The notes beneath the pieces were generated by a model. It had not been told where the DNA came from, did not search any database, and saw only the letters and a program-made list of their open reading frames with translations. Below are positions 9,103 through 18,915 of a stretch of 64,000 nucleotides of DNA, one piece after another. A program made the translations under genes and the position numbers. Numbering within the stretch: position 1 is the stretch's first letter; each line of letters begins with the position of its first letter. Origin of the DNA: Phytophthora colocasiae (lineage: Eukaryota > Oomycota > Peronosporomycetes > Peronosporales > Peronosporaceae); NCBI GenBank assembly GCA_018806915.1, contig JAGKQI010000091.1, positions 310,001-374,000 on the forward strand. The letters run 5' to 3'.

Positions 9103-11252
9103 AGAACCCACAATATCACACCTTCAGGGATTGCAGAGCCAAAGTGGCACCGTACCGGTACTGCAGTTTTAGGCAGAAATTGCTGGTATCCTACCACCTT
9201 TTTGAAGCGGACACCAAAAGCTGAAGCTACCTTGACGCTAGCTGCATGGAATGTAAGCAAATTGCTGACTAGGACTGATGTAACACATGCAAGGTGCCTC
9301 TTGAAAACTTGAACGCTCATGCCTCGGCTCAAGGCATGGACACCTGTGGCATCCCGCACTTCGCTACAGCAACCAAGGTCCTTGCATCAACGATAATCTT
9401 TTTAGCCCTGTAGATAACCTTGAGTTGACTAGAGTCCAAGAAATTCTGATACGCGTCGTAAAAGTGGAAGAGCCAAATGCGGTAGTCGAATTATTTATCA
9501 AATTGAAGCGATCAAAGTGTCCTCCTCTCCAAGACTGCGAGTTCCAACGTGCTTTATTGCGTTGGCTCTCCATCCAAGTGGACGGCGTTCCTATCATTGC
9601 TAATTTAGCCTGAACTCCACCAGAGTTCTGTAGGCGATGGCTTCGAGGTCTTCCGTTTCGTCAAATCACTCGCCCGGTGCAGTTTCGTGATGGCACGATA
9701 TCCAGTCGTCAAATCCTGCAACCGTTGCAGTGCAACATGACCTTCTGGTAGCTGCGAAGCACGCATGCTCGCTGTTCGCGACCTCGAGCGTCGAATGTAT
9801 CGACCCTGCCGCAAGCACTAAATTGCTGCAGTCGAGTACATTCCCAATCATGAAGGTGATCAGTTTTGAGATGGTATGGATTTTGGGCATGTGTCGCTGT
9901 CCGGCAAATTGCAACGCAATGCAATGCAGCGACAGTTAACTAACCTTAGGAAAGCTGATACAAGCATCGTGATCCTGCACTGCAGGCTGCAAGGCGTCGG
10001 CGCGAAGCAAAGCCTCGTACAAACGCACAATTCTTGTCGACTCGGTCCTCTTGATTTGAAATCAGCGTTTATGACCTTCACACGGATGTCGAGCCCTAAA
10101 TTGGCATTTCAACAGAATCGGCTGGACCATTCCGTGTGCTCAGCCGTCATTCGTGCTTTTTAGCCCCTTCCAGCCGCTTCTCTAAATGACCAGGGCGCAT
10201 ACATGTACAAGTGCAATGACTTAGTTCTGGCTGTCAATCTGACGGCCAAATCCTACGTAATGCTTCCTTCTGTCTGCAGCGAAATTGAGTCAAATAATTG
10301 CCATTAAAATCATAGCTGTCACCATGAGATTCGTCTTACGGACTCACAGACTGACACACGATAAACAACATGACAAAAAGATAATTCTACAGGTGGAAAT
10401 TGCCATTCTACAGAGGCATGGATAATTTTACAGAAGGTGTAGGTAGTCTTAATTTAGTCTGCAGGAATAGTCCACGGACCAATTTAAACCTGTCGTAGCT
10501 GCTCAATCAATTCTATCGGATTCCGGGGGTAGATATGTTGAAGCGGGTTGCTTGACTTTATCGCAACTAAAAAGTTTTCGATCGTCAAGATGGAGCAGTA
10601 GCGGAACGTAAGAAGAGGAAGCAGAAATTCATCCAGAGAACGTTGGGGAGTCTAACCCTGAAATCCAGACGTGCCGAGGAGACTGTCACCGCATAGGGGC
10701 TGGTTGTTGACAATAGCGACGATAGCAGCGAGTTCTTGTCAAGATCGATCGAAAGTGGCGATGGCAGCAGCAAATTCTTCGGTTCAATCGATAGTGTTGA
10801 TGATGAAGAAGACATTAGCGAATCGGACGACAGTGAAAGTCGTCGACTGGCAGCAAAACCACGCCAAGAACAGCGACCCATGATGTGACACGGTCGGAAT
10901 TTATCCCTAGGAACCTCACGTCGAATGCCTCACCAAAGCCTAACTGAAACTACACCGACAAGACCTGCGAACGTCACGGCATTACGTAAGTCTCCTAAGG
11001 CTACGAACGTCACGTCACCACTTAAACGTGCTCAACCAAAGGTGCTTACCAGAGCTCCCTAGACGTCTTCTATCCTACAATACCCGGTGATCCGGCTCAC
11101 TTGACGGAATATCTGTGGTGATGTTGCAAACTAGTGTCTTGTTGATAAGTCAATGTGAATAAAGACAATGGTACTGGCCACACGACCTTCTCTCGGTTGT
11201 TCTTGTTACTTGAAGGAATAAATTAACACACTACAATATGTATACCCACAGC
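9103..11252. other. Gene-poor interval with unrecognised coding-like remnants
   Basis: No intact gene is seen. Two stretches look like decayed coding sequence. On the minus strand, 9330-9600 holds a frame ending in KVIYRAKKIIVDARTLVAVA. On the plus strand, 10570-10885 holds a Lys/Arg-rich then Ser/Asp/Glu-rich frame with one internal stop. Neither could be assigned. Confidence 0.35.
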
Positions 11253-11406
11253 TCAAATAATTATGCCCGAGTACATTCCTACAGATACTCCATCAAGAAC
11301 CTCTTCAAATGGAGAAAGATGCGCCTCAGCTCGCTCCGGAAGCGGCCCCATTCCGCCCAAACGGCGCTTCTCCCTTTTAAACGCCCAATGTGTGAACAAC
11401 GCCAGC

Positions 11407-11674
11407 TGTTGTGTCGCTTCCAAAGGAAATGTAGAAGTGATATGTATTGAGCAGTTCGTTAGTTTGCACTAACAGCTCTTGTCCTATGCATGCCCTTGGA
11501 GGTGACCGCTCCGGTGGCACAAACCGTCCGTACTTGCTGCACCTGCATAACAGTCCATACTTGATCAGTTGAGCAACCGTCCTTACTTGCTGCAGCTGGT
11601 CATCTTCTGTAGAGTGTTGGTGTTGCTGGGCTAGATCCCAGCAACGGCTACACAGTGTAGCACCAGCTACAACA
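11407..11674 (-). repeat. 3' LTR of element 1
   Basis: 268 bp, bounded by TG...CA; it looks identical to the copy at 16912-17179. Confidence 0.93.
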
Positions 11675-11750
11675 CTTCCCCCTCCAAAAGCGCCTTCAAT
11701 ATAAAGCCGTACAGCTCGATGTGAGCTGCGGTTCACGAGTCTGCGTGAAA

Positions 11751-12788
11751 CTAGTCCAGTTGTAGCGCCCTGCGTAGTGCCTTTACAGGTGCCTTGTTGC
11801 CGTGGTTGCGAACGAAAGCCTTCACAGCAACGGGAACGTCCTGCAAGAGAGTGTCCGCGGGCTCCCAGGAATCCTCAAGAGTATCGAGACCACGCCAGTG
11901 CACCTTGATCTCATGTCGTTTCTCTTGACGATTGTAGCGGGCCTCGAGCAAAGATTCCACGACGTGGCCCTCGCTGTTGTGTGCAATATGCAGTAACAGA
12001 TCCTCGTTCACGTTGAGGGAAGCATCAGCGTAAAATTTGAGCCGACTAGCGTGCGCCTCTTTCTTCTGCCCTGTGATCAAGTTCTCGATCTCAAAGATCC
12101 AGTTGGACACAGTCGCCACCACACGTGCTGGCACGCACCACTTCACGCTGAGCTTGCTGCGTGTGTGCTGCCAGACGTCGGCGTACAAAACAAAGTCTCC
12201 CACATCAAACTGGGCCATGGTAGTACCCCGCTTTTTCGCGTGCCCTTTGCGTCCCGCTGCTCGGACGGCCACGTTGGCCTCTTTGCTGCGTTTGTGCATT
12301 GATTGTAGGGCTTGCTGCAGCTGCACGACATGCTCCCTTTGCATTGTTTGTATCTCGTCAAGAGTAGTCGTTTTGATGGGTCCAGGTACTGCAATGTGAT
12401 CACTTGGTCCCATAGCTTTGAGTCCTGTCATGGCGGTCAATGGCGCCACACCTCCCAGTGACGGTGACGCCGAGTTGTTCAGCACCATCTGAACAATCTT
12501 TATCACTCTTGGCCATTCGTGTGGTTGCAGCCTCCATTCAGATAAGAGTGCGCGACAGCAGCGCAAAGCTTCCCGGTTCACCACCTCTACGGTGCCATTT
12601 GCCCACGGGCACCTAGCGGTGGTGAAATGGTGGTGTGCCCCCATTGCATGTTGAAGAGCTTCGATCACCTTGTTCTTGAAGTGTGTCCCTTGATCACTCA
12701 CCCAAGACCGACACACTCCAAACGCAGCAAAACCAGTCGAGCAGAGCACTAAATGTAGTTTCCGCATCAGCTGCCTCGCTAGGCACAA
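11751..12788 (-). CDS. Element 1 integrase C-terminal half and chromodomain
   Basis: This frame continues the integrase after a one-base shift near 12740. It shows VSDQGTHFKNKV with the second catalytic Asp, then ARCPWANGTVEVVNRE with the catalytic Glu. A GPY/F-like segment follows (FDVGDFVLYADV to ASRLKFYADASL). A C-terminal chromodomain is present (VESLLEARYN, IKVHWRGLDTLEDSWEP), expected to guide integration through histone marks. It is non-functional unless the two frame shifts are corrected or are assembly errors. Confidence 0.8.
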   Translation of the reverse strand: MCLARQLMRKLHLVLCSTGFAAFGVCRSWVSDQGTHFKNKVIEALQHAMGAHHHFTTARCPWANGTVEVVNREALRCCRALLSEWRLQPHEWPRVIKIVQMVLNNSASPSLGGVAPLTAMTGLKAMGPSDHIAVPGPIKTTTLDEIQTMQREHVVQLQQALQSMHKRSKEANVAVRAAGRKGHAKKRGTTMAQFDVGDFVLYADVWQHTRSKLSVKWCVPARVVATVSNWIFEIENLITGQKKEAHASRLKFYADASLNVNEDLLLHIAHNSEGHVVESLLEARYNRQEKRHEIKVHWRGLDTLEDSWEPADTLLQDVPVAVKAFVRNHGNKAPVKALRRALQLD

Positions 12789-13584
12789 GCCACACGTACT
12801 TGGACGCGTCGTCCTTGATCACCAGGACGTACACCTGGTCCGTGTCGCTCTCCCCCATGTACAGAAAGTCCCAGTGCAGGAGCTCGTTCGGGTGCTCAGC
12901 GTGCAACGCTTCCCCAAGTAGACGGGGTTGTGGTGGGCCACCTAGAGTACTGGCACAGTGCAGGCACCGCTGGACGAAAAACTCCACGTCGCGAGCCATT
13001 TCCTTCCAGACGAACTTCTCGCTAATATTTTTCAAGGTCACTGCACTGCCTCTGTGTCCAGCAATACCAAAGTGCCCAACGACACACACTCGCACTTGTA
13101 ATTGCGTGGCTTCATCCGGAATCCAGATCCGACCCTGCTTGTCCCTCCAGATAGAGACTGCATCTTCACTGTCGAGGGCGAAATCCCGTGGCGGATCGGC
13201 TGCACTTTGCGCTGCCACAATCTCCAGCAATGTTGGCCACACAAACGCTTCATCAAGCTGAGGCGACAATGGTAGTGGCACTTGACGGATAGCACAGACA
13301 GTCTTGAAGGTAGATCCCCATCTTGATAGAAGGTCGGCCCACACGTTATCCTCACCCGCAATATCGTGAATGTCGTATTTGTATCCCATCAGTAGTAGGG
13401 ACCACCGGTGGAGCTTATCCGCGGTGTACTTTGGTACAGAGCTCGACACACTGTGCGGGTCAAAGATATACCGTAGGTTGCGGTGGTCCGTGAATAACGC
13501 GAAGCCATCGTGACGGTGCAATAGATAGTCTGCGCGTCTGCATCGTCTCCACAATTGCATGCTTCTTTCTCGACAATTGCCCAC
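12694..13584 (-). CDS. Element 1 RNase H end and integrase N-terminal half
   Basis: Frame of 296 codons between the two shifts. It starts in the RNase H/connection region (HDGFALFTDHRNLRYIFDPH, GEDNVWADLLSRWG). It runs through the HHCC zinc-binding part of integrase (GHFGIAGHRG ... CLHCASTLGG) and into the catalytic core (LLHWDFLYMGESD, first catalytic Asp). It stops where the next frame begins. Confidence 0.75.
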   Translation of the reverse strand: MGNCRERSMQLWRRCRRADYLLHRHDGFALFTDHRNLRYIFDPHSVSSSVPKYTADKLHRWSLLLMGYKYDIHDIAGEDNVWADLLSRWGSTFKTVCAIRQVPLPLSPQLDEAFVWPTLLEIVAAQSAADPPRDFALDSEDAVSIWRDKQGRIWIPDEATQLQVRVCVVGHFGIAGHRGSAVTLKNISEKFVWKEMARDVEFFVQRCLHCASTLGGPPQPRLLGEALHAEHPNELLHWDFLYMGESDTDQVYVLVIKDDASKYVWLVPSEAADAETTFSALLDWFCCVWSVSVLGE

Positions 13585-16500
13585 CGCTTCGCTGCACCGG
13601 TGAAGGATCCGCTCAACATCATCAGCGGTTGATGCTCTTGCTCGCTAAGCGGCCTGTTAGCGTGCTCACGAGGAATCTGCGTGATGGCGGCGCCCCAATG
13701 ATCGTCACTCGCGTCGGTGTACACCGAGAGTTGTTTCTCGGGGTCCGGATGCGCTAACAGCAGCGCATGCTGCAATGCTTCCTTGCAACGATCCAAACAG
13801 GCAACCTCGTTGTCACCCCACCCCACGTCAGAGAGTTTGATGGACCGGACTTGTTGCTTCTTGCGGCCCCCAGCTCGCTCATACACTCGCTCCATTGTCT
13901 TCACGAGAGGGTCAATCAATTTATTGAAAGCGGGCAAAGAAGCCCGCATCCAATTCAGTGCGCAGACGAACTGTTGTAGCTCTTGCCCAGTCGTAGGCGC
14001 CGGGAGCTTCGACAATGCATCGATTCTAGCAGGATCATGGCGAACGCCCTCGCCAGAGACCACTCGTCCACACCACAGGGCCTCTCGCAAATAAAATCTG
14101 CACTTCTTCGGGTTCAACTTCAAACCCTTCTCGGCGCAAATGGTGAGGACTCTCTTGAGCAAAGCTAGCAACGCCATGTCGGAGTCTCCATACCCCAGCA
14201 AGTCGTCGATCCAAATCATCAGCCCGTTATTGAACACTTCTGCAAACATTTGCTGTACCGTTGACTGCACGTAAGCCACGCTATTGGTCCCTCCCATCAG
14301 GACGCGCGTCGGTGTGATCACTCCTTCTTCCGTGAGAATAGAGTAGATTTCCTGGCAAAGTAGAGCCATAGCAAATTGCCAGAACCCCTTGAAGAAATCT
14401 AGTGAAAAGTAGCGCGACGAGCCACGCAGTTGCTCAAACGCGGCCTCCAGAATCGGCATCGGCCATACCACAGACTCGACACAGGCATTAGGACCCCGCA
14501 CATCCACAGTCATGCGATGATCATTAGCCTCTGGTTTGTTCACAACGTGGGGCGGCGAGCACCACCTGCTCTGTGGGTTTCGGTAGCATAGCCCGGCTGC
14601 AATCAGTGCGTCAATGTGCTTCTTGAGGAAGGCACGGTGCACCGGTGAGTAGCGACGAGCTTTACACTTGACCGGAACTGCTCCAGGCTTTAGCTTCACC
14701 TCCATTGGAGGCATATCGACGGGCGGGTCGCGTCCAATGATGATACGAAAAACATCGATGAGCTGCATCAATATCGTTTCCAATTCTTTCACAAATTCCT
14801 CGGACGCACCAAATCTCCGCGCTTCATCCACCTTCTCCAGCAGAATTGCTCTAATTTCTTCTCTCTCGGCGTCGATATCTTTGTCGAAATCAGGGAAGCA
14901 CGCGCGAGCTTCATCGTCTTCAAGTGCACGCTCTTCCTCCGTCACCGCCGGAGACTCGGCTGCTCCTGTATACGCGAGAAAACTCGCTACACCACTAGCC
15001 GGGCGATCATCAACATCGCTCATATCCCATTCGGCACTCACTTGCTGTGCAGAAGCAAGCAGCTTTTCAGGACTGTAGCCCAATCGCTCCATAATCCACC
15101 GCGAGAGCAATAGGTCACCAACACCAGGTGGTAGCCGGTGCTCCGTCACCCAGCAGATCACGTTGTGGAGCACCAAAGGCCCCCCTGGAGTCGAAAATCT
15201 CAGATCGAGCTTCACTTTACTCTTGACAGGCAGAGGCTTATCACCAACACCAGTGATGGCCGCTCCTCCGTCGATATCCTGCTTGTTGAGCCAGACCCCC
15301 TTCGCTGTCAACAGCTTCAGTAATTTTGCAGTCACCATTGACACCTCGGCTGCACTGTCCGGGGTGATTTCCGTCTCAACGTTGTCCAGTACAACACACG
15401 GAATGCTTGAAGTCGATGTAGCCACTTTAGAATCCGATGCCGTGACGGCTAATACAGGTTTCAGCACCTTTTTCCCAGTTCTTGCCTCGTAGAGCTCCTT
15501 TGCTTCGGATGGACTCCCAATGCCAGGACACTGAAACACACCATGCGCCTGGTCACCGCATTTAAAGCACTTCTTCGGAGGACGATCACTGGTCGGTCTT
15601 GGCTTGAACTTATTGGCCGCCTTGGGCTGTTGTTGATCGTCACTGCTATTCACCTTGGTAGCACCTTGTGCCCCACCAAGTCCTCGTTTCGGCTGAACCT
15701 GTGGCTGAGTCGGCTTATTGCCTCCTTTGGTTTGCGTCTGGGCTGAAATGTGGGCCTCGAATCGCATAAACCCCTCCAGTTCACCTCGCAACCACCTTAG
15801 GAACGCTGCCAGATCCGACTTCGTGGACTTGTGGCACTGCCGGCTTAATTGATCTTTCACAGCTGCCTTAAAAGGCTGCGGCCTCAATGCGTCCACTAAA
15901 TACCCGACGACCTTCTTGGGCTCAGTGTGCACAACATCTTCCATGTTGAGTCGGTCAATAATCTCGTAAAACTGAGCCATGAGCCGTGAGAGTCGTGACT
16001 CCGCATCTTGCAGCTCAATGTCCATGCAAAGAGCTTTGACTTCTCTATCAAGTGTCTTGTACGCTGTGTTATCTGGTACACGCGCTGACAAAAAGTAGTC
16101 TCTCCACTCGGCTTCGGTGACGTCCTTCTCCTCCTTGAAGAGCTCGAAACCGCAAATACGAACCATCGTGCCTTGCTCGATGCAAGCACTGAGCGGCATC
16201 ACAAAAAACTTCGCCTGCGTTCCTTGGTTCAAGGCCTTGATGCGCCTTGTGTAGATCGCATAGCTGTCCATGAAGTCCCTCTTTTCTTTTTTGGAGCTTC
16301 CTCTGTATATTGGCGGGACGGGCAGGTTCGTTCCTGCTGCCACAGTGACAGCAGCAGCTTCCGCTGGTCGCTCTGCACTCGACGGCGCAGCACCTTGCGC
16401 AAACGCACCCCACCGAGCCTGCAAATGCGGCTGAACGGCCTCGGCAAGGCTCTCAAGCCTTTGTGATTGAAGTCCAACCGCCTCTTCCGCCGCCCTCAGC

Positions 16501-16877
16501 ATCTTATACTGTTCCTCCAGGTAGTGGCGGTGCTCGTCCATTTGACGACGCATCTCCTGCTGCTGCTCTATTAAGGCCGACTGTCGGTCATTTTGCGCTT
16601 GCAGGTATGCTGACGTCTGCTCTGCAAGTCGATCTTGCTGGAGCTGCACCTGGCCAATCTGCTCGGCATTCCTCTGATGCGCTGCAGCTGCATGCTGGGC
16701 CAGGGCTTCTACTTGACGCCGCGTCTCACTCCCCTGAATTACTGCCGTTCTTGTACATGTAGTCGTCTCCTGCGTCAATCGTAGGTCGTGCTCTGTCAGC
16801 GGCGGCAGTGGAGGGTAGACCGCAATGGGCATCCCGTCGGTGGGAACTGGCACCATCGCTTCGTCAGGTTCTTCCAT
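13389..16877 (-). CDS. Element 1 gag, protease, reverse transcriptase and start of RNase H
   Basis: Frame of 1162 codons from an ATG 35 bp inside the 5' LTR. The first 170 residues include a Gln-rich coiled coil (QRNAEQIGQVQLQQDRLAEQ). A capsid-like region and one CCHC zinc knuckle follow (CFKCGDQAHGVFQC). The protease motif is weak (ITPDSAAEVSMV; DSA instead of DSG). RT has SRWCSPPHVVNKP and a catalytic box IWIDDLLGY with Trp where Tyr or Phe is usual. RNase H begins at LSVYTDASDDHWGAAI. A shift near 13560 ends the correct frame, so the last 50 or so codons are out of phase. Confidence 0.85.
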   Translation of the reverse strand: MEEPDEAMVPVPTDGMPIAVYPPLPPLTEHDLRLTQETTTCTRTAVIQGSETRRQVEALAQHAAAAHQRNAEQIGQVQLQQDRLAEQTSAYLQAQNDRQSALIEQQQEMRRQMDEHRHYLEEQYKMLRAAEEAVGLQSQRLESLAEAVQPHLQARWGAFAQGAAPSSAERPAEAAAVTVAAGTNLPVPPIYRGSSKKEKRDFMDSYAIYTRRIKALNQGTQAKFFVMPLSACIEQGTMVRICGFELFKEEKDVTEAEWRDYFLSARVPDNTAYKTLDREVKALCMDIELQDAESRLSRLMAQFYEIIDRLNMEDVVHTEPKKVVGYLVDALRPQPFKAAVKDQLSRQCHKSTKSDLAAFLRWLRGELEGFMRFEAHISAQTQTKGGNKPTQPQVQPKRGLGGAQGATKVNSSDDQQQPKAANKFKPRPTSDRPPKKCFKCGDQAHGVFQCPGIGSPSEAKELYEARTGKKVLKPVLAVTASDSKVATSTSSIPCVVLDNVETEITPDSAAEVSMVTAKLLKLLTAKGVWLNKQDIDGGAAITGVGDKPLPVKSKVKLDLRFSTPGGPLVLHNVICWVTEHRLPPGVGDLLLSRWIMERLGYSPEKLLASAQQVSAEWDMSDVDDRPASGVASFLAYTGAAESPAVTEEERALEDDEARACFPDFDKDIDAEREEIRAILLEKVDEARRFGASEEFVKELETILMQLIDVFRIIIGRDPPVDMPPMEVKLKPGAVPVKCKARRYSPVHRAFLKKHIDALIAAGLCYRNPQSRWCSPPHVVNKPEANDHRMTVDVRGPNACVESVVWPMPILEAAFEQLRGSSRYFSLDFFKGFWQFAMALLCQEIYSILTEEGVITPTRVLMGGTNSVAYVQSTVQQMFAEVFNNGLMIWIDDLLGYGDSDMALLALLKRVLTICAEKGLKLNPKKCRFYLREALWCGRVVSGEGVRHDPARIDALSKLPAPTTGQELQQFVCALNWMRASLPAFNKLIDPLVKTMERVYERAGGRKKQQVRSIKLSDVGWGDNEVACLDRCKEALQHALLLAHPDPEKQLSVYTDASDDHWGAAITQIPREHANRPLSEQEHQPLMMLSGSFTGAAKRWAIVEKEACNCGDDADAQTIYCTVTMASRYSRTTATYGISLTRTVCRALYQSTPRISSTGGPYY

Positions 16878-16900
16878 GCTGGGCTGCGACTTGTCCAGCT

Positions 16901-16912
16901 AAAGAATTCTTT
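16901..16912. promoter_or_regulatory. Palindromic primer-site region of element 1
   Basis: AAAGAATTCTTT is a perfect 12-bp palindrome. It includes the last base of the 5' LTR and replaces the usual TGG-starting primer binding site. Element 4 has AAAGTATACTTT at exactly the same place. Confidence 0.5.
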
Positions 16913-17179
16913 GTTGTGTCGCTTCCAAAGGAAATGTAGAAGTGATATGTATTGAGCAGTTCGTTAGTTTGCACTAACAGCTCTTGTCCTATGCATGCCC
17001 TTGGAGGTGACCGCTCCGGTGGCACAAACCGTCCGTACTTGCTGCACCTGCATAACAGTCCATACTTGATCAGTTGAGCAACCGTCCTTACTTGCTGCAG
17101 CTGGTCATCTTCTGTAGAGTGTTGGTGTTGCTGGGCTAGATCCCAGCAACGGCTACACAGTGTAGCACCAGCTACAACA
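16912..17179 (-). repeat. 5' LTR of element 1
   Basis: 268 bp; it looks identical to 11407-11674. It reads TGTTGTAGCTGG to GCGACACAACA on the minus strand. Confidence 0.93.
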
Positions 17180-17735
17180 CCAGCACACCTCCTTGACGGT
17201 TCTGGGTGCGATACTTGCGGGGAACGTCCACTGGCGGTTTAACGTATTCGTCACTTTTATCCGAAGAAATGGAGACGATCGACAAGGAGAAGTCGAAGAT
17301 TTCAACGTTGCGGGGAGAAATGGACACGGGATTTGATTCCTCTTCGGAGGTTTCCTCGTCGGAGCTGTCAAGATCGTAGTAGTGAAGGTTCGCTGACGAC
17401 TCAGCGATGTTTTCTGCAGCTCATCCTGGTAGCTGACCTCCTCGTACGAGTTTTTATTCTCTTTCTTGCTATGGTGGTAGTGCGGGACGTCAACAGCTTT
17501 GGGTTGTGATTGAAGAGGAAGTTGCTAGGAAGATAGCTAACCCGAATTTGATTTAACAGGAGACTGAACCACGTAACTGGAACGGGTCGTTGTCCGTAGG
17601 TCCTGCTAACTGGGCCAAGACGGCTCCGTCCAAAGGCTGTTTACCCAGCGTTTCAGACCGCACTTGCATGGCGAGGTAGTCAGGCGTCTCAAGGCCAAAC
17701 ATGACCCCGTCCAGGCTGCTGTTGATGATCCCCAC

Positions 17736-18022
17736 GGCTAACAGGACGCACGGGTTGTCTCAATTGTCTCCGAGGAGATGCAGGTCTATTGAGTACGAAC
17801 AAGGACTCGAAGATGATGCGACCCGCCCAAACATGCCCACAGCCTAAATGTTATCCATGAAACGAAAGAAGAGCATTACACAAGCTCGCAAACTTTATTG
17901 TTACATCAGCTCCAAGATCCACGGTGCAACAATGATTTACCGGAATAAAACCATCCGACCGAGGAACAGAAATTTATATTTGAAATTTTGTTTTTATTTA
18001 TTTTCTCTCCCACTTTTACAGA
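17736..18022. other. AT-rich spacer, nothing recognised
   Basis: The stretch lies between the START-like relic and the broken 3' end of the GMC gene. No domain-bearing frame or repeat boundary was recognised. Confidence 0.35.
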
Positions 18023-18387
18023 TCAAGAGACCAAGACGGAAGCGCCGCCTTGACCGACGAGTTTACCGAGCCACGTCAAAGGACTAGAGATCCAGTCCAC
18101 ACGGAAATGTGCGAAGTTGGAATTCCAGGAAATGCTCTCGTACTCGCTAGGGATGTCGAAAGCTGTGAGACCTTTGCTCTTCGCGTAGTCCGGGATCATC
18201 GTGGTGCCGCCAGAAGCACCGAGGGACTTGGGGCCAGCCTCGACGATCAGCACCGAAACGTTTGGATCACGAGACAAGTACTCAGCAGCAACGAGACTTC
18301 CGGGGCCGCTTCCAACGACAATTGCGTCGTATGTGGACTGAGCATCAACGACGGAGCTTGAAGACGCGAAAGCAACAAGAGCACAGG

Positions 18388-18799
18388 TGCAGCGGGGCTG
18401 CGTAGGTGTGCACGGCACAGAGGAAGTTGGGTTGACTCGTAGAGTCCTGCTTGCAAGGCACTAGCCTTCGGTTCTATACAAGAACCAAGTAGTCCACTAA
18501 ATACGGGACTCTCACAATCAGTGTCCCTATAATAAAGGAACTAACACTAATTATGTAAAATGCAAACTGATTTTTATTTATTTTATTGCCCTAATCCTGA
18601 ATGTAACGGATTTAGTATCTAACATACTAAGTCCTAATCAAATGTAATGTGTGGCTCTGAGCTAACAGCCAGCAACTGTCTACATGTGTGACGTGTGAGA
18701 AACACTATGTGTTGTACACGGATCTGTGACTTGTGACCTGGATGGTGTATACCACACCTATTGTAGCCAAGGCGCGCAGCGCCGTGTAACCCCGTTACA
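18388..18799 (-). repeat. 3' LTR of element 2
   Basis: 412 bp, TG...CA; it looks identical to 25951-26362. On the minus strand it starts TGTAACGGGG, as do the LTRs of elements 3 and 6. Confidence 0.93.
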
Positions 18800-18915
18800 C
18801 CCTCCCCCACCAAACCGTGGATACGGAGTATCTACAACTGTAGACATAACTGCCTTGTCAAGGCCTGTCACCGGCAACTTTCCGATAAAAGAAATCTCTC
18901 AACGAGAGTGCGCGG

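Larger units (their letters stand above)
11407..17179 (-). mobile_element. Ty3/gypsy chromodomain retrotransposon, element 1
   Basis: A complete insertion of 5773 bp with 268-bp LTRs that look identical by eye, and a 5-bp target duplication CCAGC on both sides (11402-11406 and 17180-17184). A purine tract (GGAGGGGGAAG, minus strand) abuts the 3' LTR at 11675. The coding order on the minus strand is gag, protease, RT, RNase H, integrase, chromodomain. The frame is split in three by two shifts, near 13560 and 12740. Identical LTRs imply a recent insertion. Confidence 0.92.
11253..17735 (-). pseudogene. Decayed START-like domain gene interrupted by Ty3/gypsy element 1
   Basis: The two flanks of element 1 (11253-11406 and 17180 to about 17735) join in frame when the element and one 5-bp target copy are removed, giving a C-terminal frame that ends at TGA 11253-11255. 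On the right, 17553-17735 encodes SLDGVMFGLETPDYLAMQV, then DGAVLAQLAGPTDNDPFQL. This resembles the START-like domain common in oomycete FYVE/START proteins. Reading on needs at least two or three single-base frame changes (near 17590, 17480 and 17420) with no plausible introns, so the gene was already decaying. An acidic stretch (DLDSSDEETSEEE) lies before the junction. The family call is from pattern memory; the coding nature is clear. Confidence 0.5.

Noticed and set aside
17553..17735. Separate 60-aa gene
   Set aside because: It is better explained as part of the decayed START-like gene that continues to element 1.
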